In this document: positions 58,515 through 64,000 of the stretch, one piece after another | Layout: the number at the start of each line of letters is the position of its first letter | Numbering within the stretch: position 1 is the first letter of the stretch | The notes under the pieces: model-generated | The model's input: the letters and a program-made list of their open reading frames with translations, nothing else | Told to the model about the DNA's origin: nothing | Database searches by the model: none | Assembly: GCF_042649685.1 (NCBI RefSeq) | Contig: NZ_JBHRZT010000052.1 | Location: 124,001-188,000, forward strand | Direction: 5' to 3' | DNA: 64,000 nucleotides | DNA from: Bacillus_BA songklensis | Lineage (GTDB): Bacteria; Bacillota; Bacilli; Bacillales; Bacillaceae_H | Translations under genes and position numbers: made by a program

Positions 58515-59501
58515 TCAACGATTCATCAATTCGATGTCAGCTGAATGAATTTGATGCATTTGTCCATAAGCATCTTCAAGTAATAAGATGCCCTCATCTG
58601 TAATTCCTTTTGCGAATCCTTCAATGGAACCCGTCAATGTTCTGGCAACAATATGTTTGCCGATACTTACCGCATGCGCTTCCCATAACAGCTTGATTAG
58701 CTTAAAACCATTTGTTAAATATTCATCATACAGCTGCTCTAGTTTGGCAAAAATCGTTTGCATCAATAACGCCCGATTAATGTCTTCCCCGCTCTCTATC
58801 TTCAATGATGTAGCGATATCCTGAATCGCAGAATCAAAATGTCCGCTGTTCTGGTTGACATTAATCCCAATTCCGATAATAACAGAATGAATGCGGTCAG
58901 CATCCGCCTGCATTTCCGTTAAAATACCGACTGCCTTTTTCCCATTGATTAGCACATCATTGGGCCATTTAATATCCGGGGAAATACCTGTTACTTCTTG
59001 AATGGCCTGCACAACGGCTACTGCCGTCAATAACGTGAGTTGGGGAGCACGCTGCGGAGGAAGCGGGGGACGTAAAATAATGCTCATCCACACACCGGTA
59101 TGCTTTGGAGAGTACCACACGCGGTCTAATCTCCCTCTTCCCGCTATTTGCTCCTCAGCCACCACGACCGTTCCTTCTTTTGCCCCTTCTTGAGCGAGGC
59201 GATGAGCAATTTTTTGCGTAGAATCGACGGTTTCTTCATAATGGATAGATTGACCGATACGGTCCGTGTGCAATCCGAGCCTCAACTCGGTTTCACTCAC
59301 TTTATTGGGCTTTTGGACAATTCGATACCCTTTTTTTCGAACCGCCTCCAGCTCATAACCCTCTTTGCGCAAATCCTCAATGTGTTTCCAAACAGCTGTA
59401 CGCGAACAGCCAAGCATATCGCTGATTTTTTGTCCTGATACATATTCATCTTCCGAATTAGTAAACATCTCTAACAAGGTTCGTCTAATATCTGATTGCA
59501 A
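58515..59501 (-). CDS. birA: Biotin-protein ligase and biotin operon repressor BirA
   Basis: 328-aa bifunctional protein. The N-terminal winged helix (SGQKISDMLGCSRTAVWKHIEDL) binds the bio operator; the ligase core has GRGRLDRVWYSPKHTGVWMS (biotin-AMP loop), KWPNDVLINGKKAVGILTEM and a C-terminal SH3-like domain. The frame opens at GTG 59513, but that start sits on its own ribosome site; the TTG at 59501 is 11 bp from AAAGGAG and gives the family start (MQSDIRRTLLEMF). It overlaps the end of cca. Confidence 0.92.
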   Translation of the reverse strand: MQSDIRRTLLEMFTNSEDEYVSGQKISDMLGCSRTAVWKHIEDLRKEGYELEAVRKKGYRIVQKPNKVSETELRLGLHTDRIGQSIHYEETVDSTQKIAHRLAQEGAKEGTVVVAEEQIAGRGRLDRVWYSPKHTGVWMSIILRPPLPPQRAPQLTLLTAVAVVQAIQEVTGISPDIKWPNDVLINGKKAVGILTEMQADADRIHSVIIGIGINVNQNSGHFDSAIQDIATSLKIESGEDINRALLMQTIFAKLEQLYDEYLTNGFKLIKLLWEAHAVSIGKHIVARTLTGSIEGFAKGITDEGILLLEDAYGQMHQIHSADIELMNR

Positions 59502-60679
59502 GATTGCAGCCACTCCTTTATTGCCTCTCGATTGTTTGGCAGTTCTTTGTCTACGACTTTTCTTTCAATCGTTTGCAGTAATAATGAAAGCCATGGTCCG
59601 CCTTTCCGTTTGCAAATCGCCATAAGATCTTTTCCATTTACGGCCAATTCTTTCAAAGAATGAATCGGAAGTTCTTTATATAATGCTTGAATCGATTGTT
59701 CTTCGTTTGGGCGTTCACTTAGCATCATGTTTACTTGGTTGATATGAAGTGCTGTTTCAAGCCCATACTGGTAAACGGCTTGTCTATCCCAATTTCGCTT
59801 CTTCATTTCATAGTAGCCGTCCACAACCGCCTGAACATCTTTTATCCGTTTATTCGGAAGCTTCCATTGCCTTAGAAAGGAAGCCGTCTCTTTTACTTTT
59901 AAAAGAATGAGCATCATAGCCCAGCTTTCCGTTATATCTTTGGCTCTTTGCCATTTGCAGATAGAGATGGTTCTTTTCATCTCATCTGTAAGAGAGAATC
60001 CCGGCAAATGTTGATACAGGTTTGTTTCAATCAATAACGCTAAAGCTGTTTGCGGCTTTTGACCTCCCATCATTTTTTCAAACTCAACCGCTATCCTTTC
60101 AATCGAAACGTGCTTTAACAAATGACCATGCTCTATAATGGCCGTCTTGGTCTCTTCTTCTAATAAAAAGCCGAGCTGACTGACAAAGCGGATAGCTCGC
60201 ATCATTCTTAATGCATCTTCATGAAACCGTTCGGCAGCTTGCCCGACTGTTTCAATGACTCTCCGTTCAATAGCTGACCGTCCTCCAAAGGGATCCATGA
60301 TGTGTCCCTCTTTGTTCATCGCGATGGCATTTACCGTAAAATCACGGCGCTGCAAATCTTCTTTTAAGGAAGAAACGAACGTGACAGAGGAAGGGCGACG
60401 GAAATCCTCATATGTTCCCTCTGTTCGAAACGTTGTCACCTCGTATGGTATCTCATTATAGACAACAACCACCGTCCCATGTTCAATTCCTACAAGAATG
60501 GTTTTTTCAAATAGCCTCATGACCTGATCCGGCTTGGCCGATGTCGCAATATCAACATCTCCTATTGGTCGGCCAATAATGGAATCACGAACGGCTCCGC
60601 CTACAAAATAGGCCTCATAACCGGTTTGTTCTAACTTCTCAATAATCGGAAGTGCATCAATAAAAGGCTTCTCCATCAT
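59471..60679 (-). CDS. cca: CCA tRNA nucleotidyltransferase
   Basis: 402-aa class II CCA-adding enzyme (B. subtilis Cca/PapS 397 aa), which completes and repairs tRNA 3' ends. Catalytic head: YFVGGAVRDSIIGRPIGDVDIAT (G-G-x-V-R-D and DxD), then VTTFRTEGTYEDFRRPSSVTF and RRDFTVNAIAMNKEG, RMMRAIRFVSQLGF. The C-terminal helical part is intact. It lies between bshA and birA as in B. subtilis. Confidence 0.94.
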   Translation of the reverse strand: MMEKPFIDALPIIEKLEQTGYEAYFVGGAVRDSIIGRPIGDVDIATSAKPDQVMRLFEKTILVGIEHGTVVVVYNEIPYEVTTFRTEGTYEDFRRPSSVTFVSSLKEDLQRRDFTVNAIAMNKEGHIMDPFGGRSAIERRVIETVGQAAERFHEDALRMMRAIRFVSQLGFLLEEETKTAIIEHGHLLKHVSIERIAVEFEKMMGGQKPQTALALLIETNLYQHLPGFSLTDEMKRTISICKWQRAKDITESWAMMLILLKVKETASFLRQWKLPNKRIKDVQAVVDGYYEMKKRNWDRQAVYQYGLETALHINQVNMMLSERPNEEQSIQALYKELPIHSLKELAVNGKDLMAICKRKGGPWLSLLLQTIERKVVDKELPNNREAIKEWLQSCNQILDEPC

Positions 60680-60689
60680 AACCCTCCCA

Positions 60690-61817
60690 TTATGACCGAA
60701 TCACGTCATAATAGATTTTTTCATATTGATTCACAATTTTTTGGGAATGGAACTTTTCCAGCACAACCGCAAGCGACCTTTCAGACATAGTTTGCAGCCG
60801 TTGCTCGTCTTTTAAAATATATAATGATTTAGATGCAATATCCTCGATATTCCCCACTTCACAAACGTACCCTGTTTCGCCATCAATGATCACTTCAGGA
60901 ATACCGCCAATGTTTGTACCGATACAAGGGACCCCGCACGCCATTGCTTCTAAAAGCACAAGTCCAAAGCTTTCTTTTTCCGATAACAGCAGTGTTAAAT
61001 CACTGATGGAGTATAACTCTTCCACGTTTTCCTGTTTTCCTAAAAACAACACTCGATCTCCTAACCCAAGCTGCCGAACCTGCTGACAGACAATTGTCAT
61101 TTCAGGGCCGTCGCCGACTAATAAAAGCTTGGCGGGAATTTCTTTTTGAATGAGATGAAATGCTTTCACAACATCAGGAACACGTTTAACATGCCGGAAA
61201 TTCGAAACGTGAATGATTACTTTTTCATCAGGCAAAATACCATACTCTTTTCGTAAATGATCGACTTCTTTTTTATGATATACACGATCATCGATAAAGT
61301 TATGAACCATTTCAATCTTTTGATTTGGAGCGATTAAATCATAGGTTTGCTGAGCAAGTGCATGTGAAACCGCCGTAACGGCATCTGATTTTTCAATCCC
61401 AAACTTGATTAAATCCTTCATGGAAAGATCTGAACCCAACACCGTAATGTCTGTCCCATGAAGCGTGGTGACAATTTTCAAGTGCTCCCCTGTCATTTGT
61501 TTAGCCAAAAAGGCACAAATCGCATGTGGAATGGCATAATGGACGTGAATAAGATCGAGCTTCTCGCGCTTGGCTACCTCGGCAATTTTACTCGATAACG
61601 CCAAATCATAAGGAGGGTATTTAAATACGGAATATTGATTAACGTCCACTTCATGGAAATAAATATTGTGATAAACTTTATTTAAACGAAATGGCATACT
61701 CGATGAAATAAAATGAATTTCATGGCCCTTTTCCGCTAAAATTTTCCCGAGTTCTGTGGCAACAACACCTGAACCTCCAACAGAAGGATAGCAAACAATT
61801 CCAATCTTTAATTTCAT
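60690..61817 (-). CDS. bshA: Bacillithiol glycosyltransferase BshA
   Basis: 375-aa GT4 glycosyltransferase that joins GlcNAc (from UDP-GlcNAc) to L-malate, the first step of bacillithiol synthesis. Motifs: CYPSVGGSGVVATELGKILAEKGHEIHF, HVHYAIPHAICAFLA, and the sugar-nucleotide site EKESFGLVLLEAMACGVPCI. Overlaps the bshB1 stop by 4 bp (ATGA). Full length. Confidence 0.95.
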   Translation of the reverse strand: MKLKIGIVCYPSVGGSGVVATELGKILAEKGHEIHFISSSMPFRLNKVYHNIYFHEVDVNQYSVFKYPPYDLALSSKIAEVAKREKLDLIHVHYAIPHAICAFLAKQMTGEHLKIVTTLHGTDITVLGSDLSMKDLIKFGIEKSDAVTAVSHALAQQTYDLIAPNQKIEMVHNFIDDRVYHKKEVDHLRKEYGILPDEKVIIHVSNFRHVKRVPDVVKAFHLIQKEIPAKLLLVGDGPEMTIVCQQVRQLGLGDRVLFLGKQENVEELYSISDLTLLLSEKESFGLVLLEAMACGVPCIGTNIGGIPEVIIDGETGYVCEVGNIEDIASKSLYILKDEQRLQTMSERSLAVVLEKFHSQKIVNQYEKIYYDVIRS

Positions 61818-62521
61818 TTAATGCCTCCTAGTAGATCCTGAAACAAAAGCAATGGTTTTTTCGTTAAGAAGCCTTCGGCATATAAAACGCCCGCTTCCTT
61901 CCCAAACAATCGCTCCCGTCTTTCCACCGTCTCAATATATCCGTTCACTAAAGGAGTATTAAAACTGCCTTCTCCTTTGACAAACTGGCTTTCATACGCC
62001 TGCAAGCTCGCTAATTTCTTTTGGAAAGTGTTTGAAACATCAACGAAAAAATGCGGTTTATGAAAGCCGTTTATCATATAATAATGAAGAGCAGCGGGAC
62101 GGTGAGCAGGCTGTTTTTCTTCATCTTCATAATTTCGGATTCCTGCAGAAAACATAGCCTCTTCTACGATTTTGGCGCAGTTCCCATGATCAGGGTGCCG
62201 ATCCTCATAATACGGGGCAAAAATAAGTTTTGGCCGATATGTACGAATGATCGAGACAACCTTTCGAATGTGATCTTCCGTTAAAAAAAGCCCCCTGTCC
62301 GGGATGGAAAGGTGAACGCGTTTATGGATGCCTAAAATATGTGACGCTTTTTCCGCTTCTTGCTTTCGTCGTTCTACCGTCCCGTTTGAAGAAAGCTCCG
62401 CATGGGTAAGATCGCAAACGCCTACCTTCAGCCCTTCCTCCGCAAATTTGGCAATGGTTCCGCCCATACCGATTTCTACATCATCGGCATGAGCCCCGAA
62501 TGCTAATACGTCTAGTTGCAT
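61814..62521 (-). CDS. bshB1: Bacillithiol deacetylase BshB1
   Basis: 235-aa zinc-dependent LmbE/PIG-L deacetylase that removes acetyl from GlcNAc-malate. Metal motif AFGAHADDVEIGMGG (residues 8-22, here GAHADD where AHPDD is common) and YYEDRHPDHGNCAKIV with the third histidine. Position between mgsA and bshA matches B. subtilis. Confidence 0.95.
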   Translation of the reverse strand: MQLDVLAFGAHADDVEIGMGGTIAKFAEEGLKVGVCDLTHAELSSNGTVERRKQEAEKASHILGIHKRVHLSIPDRGLFLTEDHIRKVVSIIRTYRPKLIFAPYYEDRHPDHGNCAKIVEEAMFSAGIRNYEDEEKQPAHRPAALHYYMINGFHKPHFFVDVSNTFQKKLASLQAYESQFVKGEGSFNTPLVNGYIETVERRERLFGKEAGVLYAEGFLTKKPLLLFQDLLGGIK

Positions 62522-62524
62522 AGC

Positions 62525-62935
62525 TTATTCTCCTTGCTGTCCATGAATAATGGAGCGCCATTTCAAATCGCCGCGCTCAAGCCCATGGATTAAAATTTCG
62601 GCTGTCCCCATGTTCGTAGCAAGCGGCACTGCATACACATCGCAAAGGCGCATTAATGCTGAAACATCTGGCTCATGCGGCTGAGCAGTGAGCGGGTCAC
62701 GGAAGAAAATGACCATGTCCATCTTATTTTGGGCAATGAGTGCTCCAATTTCCTGATCGCCGCCTAAAGGGCCTGATTGGAAGCGATGTACGCGAAGTCC
62801 TGTTGCCTCCATGATTTTCAATCCTGTTGTTCCGGTGGCATAAAGCGCATGTTTTTCCAGAACATATTTATATGCCGTCGTAAACTGAACCATATCGTTT
62901 TTCTTTTTATCATGTGCAATTAAGGCGATTTTCAT
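62525..62935 (-). CDS. mgsA: Methylglyoxal synthase
   Basis: 136-aa enzyme turning dihydroxyacetone phosphate into methylglyoxal and phosphate, a relief valve for sugar phosphates. Motifs: MKIALIAHDKKKNDMV, ATGTTGLKIMEATGL, the phosphate site SGPLGGDQEIGALIA with catalytic aspartate, and DPLTAQPHEPDVSALMRLCD. The ATG at 62935 is 9 bp behind GGGGAGAG; the ATG at 62959 lies inside dapB and has no site. Confidence 0.96.
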   Translation of the reverse strand: MKIALIAHDKKKNDMVQFTTAYKYVLEKHALYATGTTGLKIMEATGLRVHRFQSGPLGGDQEIGALIAQNKMDMVIFFRDPLTAQPHEPDVSALMRLCDVYAVPLATNMGTAEILIHGLERGDLKWRSIIHGQQGE

Positions 62936-62951
62936 TGTTTGGTTCTCTCCC

Positions 62952-63752
62952 CTATTCAATGATATTTTCTAAGCCGTAAATAAGCGTGTCAACGGCCATT
63001 ACCGTATCAACGGCTAATTTTACTCCCGACATGAAGGAAGCGCGGTTGTATGAATCGTGACGTATTGTTAATGACTGACCAAATCCGCCGAACAACACTT
63101 CTTGGTGCGCAATTAAGCCCGGAAGGCGGACGCTATGAAGATGAATACCATCGTAATTGGCACCGCGAGCACCTGGTAACAGTTCCGTTTCTTCCGGATG
63201 TCCTTGTTGTTTTGTCTCACGTACTTGTGCAATAAGTTCCGCTGTTTTTAGGCCTGTTCCTGACGGAGCGTCCAGCTTTTGGTCATGATGAAGCTCAATG
63301 ATTTCGACATCACTGAAGTATTTGGCGGCCATTTGTGAGAACTTCATCATGAGAATGGCTCCAATGGCGAAATTCGGTGCAATGATACAGCCAATCCCTT
63401 TTTCTTCGGCTGCTTGTCTCAACTCCTGCAAATCTTCTTCCGAAAAGCCGGTTGTCCCTACAACTGCCCGCATACCGTACTCCAGCGCTTTTTTCGTATG
63501 GAAGCGTCCAATTTCAGGAGTGGTTAAATCCACTAACACATCGGCCTCCACTTCTTGAAAGCATTTTTCGATATCCGTGTAAATCGGTGCTTTTAAAGAA
63601 GGTAGCCCTTCGATATCACTTATGTATTTTCCATCATGAATACGGTCGACAGCTGCGGCTAGCTCAAAATGGTCCGTTTCCTGGATTAATTTCAACGCTT
63701 CTTGTCCCATTCTTCCGCGAGGTCCTGCTAATACAATACGTATCTGTTTCAT
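62952..63752 (-). CDS. dapB: 4-hydroxy-tetrahydrodipicolinate reductase
   Basis: 266-aa NAD(P)H-dependent reductase in lysine and diaminopimelate synthesis. N-terminal Rossmann VLAGPRGRMGQEALKLI, VVGTTGFSEEDLQEL, substrate site IELHHDQKLDAPSGTGLKTAEL (HH and K). Dipicolinate for spores branches from the same route. Its ATG overlaps the ypjD stop (TAATG). Confidence 0.96.
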   Translation of the reverse strand: MKQIRIVLAGPRGRMGQEALKLIQETDHFELAAAVDRIHDGKYISDIEGLPSLKAPIYTDIEKCFQEVEADVLVDLTTPEIGRFHTKKALEYGMRAVVGTTGFSEEDLQELRQAAEEKGIGCIIAPNFAIGAILMMKFSQMAAKYFSDVEIIELHHDQKLDAPSGTGLKTAELIAQVRETKQQGHPEETELLPGARGANYDGIHLHSVRLPGLIAHQEVLFGGFGQSLTIRHDSYNRASFMSGVKLAVDTVMAVDTLIYGLENIIE

Positions 63753-64000
63753 TATGCTTGCTCCTTTTCTGTTTCATTTTCTTTTTTTGTCCAGCGATCT
63801 TTATCTCTTGTATTAAATTTATGCATAACCATATCATGTGCTTGCCGCAAATCAATGTCCAACGAATTGGCAAAGCAAATGAGAACAAATAAAAGATCGC
63901 CCAGCTCTTCCTCAACTGTACGTTCTTTTTCTGTTTTTTTCTTTGGTTTTTCTCCGTAATAATGGTTAATTTCACGTGCTAATTCGCCGAGCTCTTCCGT
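63752..64000 (-). CDS. ypjD: MazG-type nucleotide pyrophosphohydrolase YpjD, partial
   Basis: The last 82 codons of a MazG-like NTP pyrophosphohydrolase; the 5' end lies beyond the window. Visible: TEELGELAREINHYYGEKPK and VEEELGDLLFVLICFANSLD, carrying the EE..E and E..D magnesium ligands, then AHDMVMHKFNTRDKDRWTKK. Gene order ypjD-dapB-mgsA matches B. subtilis. The stop overlaps the dapB start. Confidence 0.93.
   Translation of the reverse strand, partial: TEELGELAREINHYYGEKPKKKTEKERTVEEELGDLLFVLICFANSLDIDLRQAHDMVMHKFNTRDKDRWTKKENETEKEQA

Noticed and set aside
1..64000. Prophage, insertion sequence or tRNA genes
   Set aside because: No integrase, transposase, phage structural genes or tRNA-like sequence was recognised on either strand.

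Overview
The window is chromosomal DNA of an endospore-forming Bacillaceae (low-GC Firmicute). Evidence: canonical AGGAGG ribosome sites, spore coat genes (cotB, cotH, a cotG-like gene, yppG), the spore protein gene sspM, bacillithiol genes (bshA, bshB1), T-box and SAM-I leaders. From yppG to ypjD (about 38.6-64 kb) the gene order matches the Bacillus subtilis ypp-recU-ponA-ypoC-nth-dnaD-asnS-aspB-tseB-ypmA-dinG-panDCB-birA-cca-bshAB-mgsA-dapB-ypjD segment. I do not name a species. One assembly gap of 122 N lies at 49721-49842, inside a repeat.

Layout. 0-9.7 kb: accessory genes on the minus strand (phosphodiesterase, lipoprotein alkaline phosphatase, Rrf2 regulator, Ntn hydrolase, GNATs, DoxX plus LigB-type dioxygenase, ribulose-monophosphate genes) with many decayed remnants: an mnmA-like 5' end, a GNAT, an HxlR-type regulator, a flavin oxidoreductase, and hxlA without its 5' end. 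9.8-12.5 kb: an AT-rich surface-carbohydrate-like islet (sulfotransferase-like remnant, PP-loop ATPase-family protein, polysaccharide pyruvyl transferase). 13-18.6 kb: aromatic amino-acid synthesis, aroA and aroF-hisC-tyrA, with three tyrosine-type T-box leaders, two of them in tandem before aroA. 19.4-32.5 kb: exported oligoendopeptidase F, glpF with a terminator leader, a speD-speE2 type polyamine pair, a short pyruvate kinase, a truncated proline symporter, a SIMPL protein, SAM-riboswitch-controlled metI-metC, and an ArsB/NhaD permease. 32.6-36.3 kb: spore coat cluster cotB-cotH-cotG. 36.6-38.5 kb: several very small genes, a subtilisin remnant and a repeat-bearing lipoprotein. 38.6-64 kb: the conserved housekeeping segment.

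The most unusual signal is a dispersed family of intergenic hairpins (at least eleven loci). Hairpin X has a core like CTTGATTTT and a GAACCGTC/GACGGTTC-type outer stem. The terminator-like hairpin Y has a loop near CATAAAGAACATG or its complement. X and Y occur side by side at seven loci. Stem sequences differ from copy to copy while pairing is kept. Most copies sit at gene 3' ends.

Working together: aroA, aroF, hisC and tyrA form a tyrosine-sensed route from DAHP to tyrosine; metI-metC make homocysteine under SAM control; panBCD, birA and dapB serve cofactor and lysine/cell-wall synthesis; bshA and bshB1 make bacillithiol; recU and ponA link recombination/segregation with wall synthesis; cotH, a probable coat-protein kinase, sits beside its probable substrates cotB and cotG.
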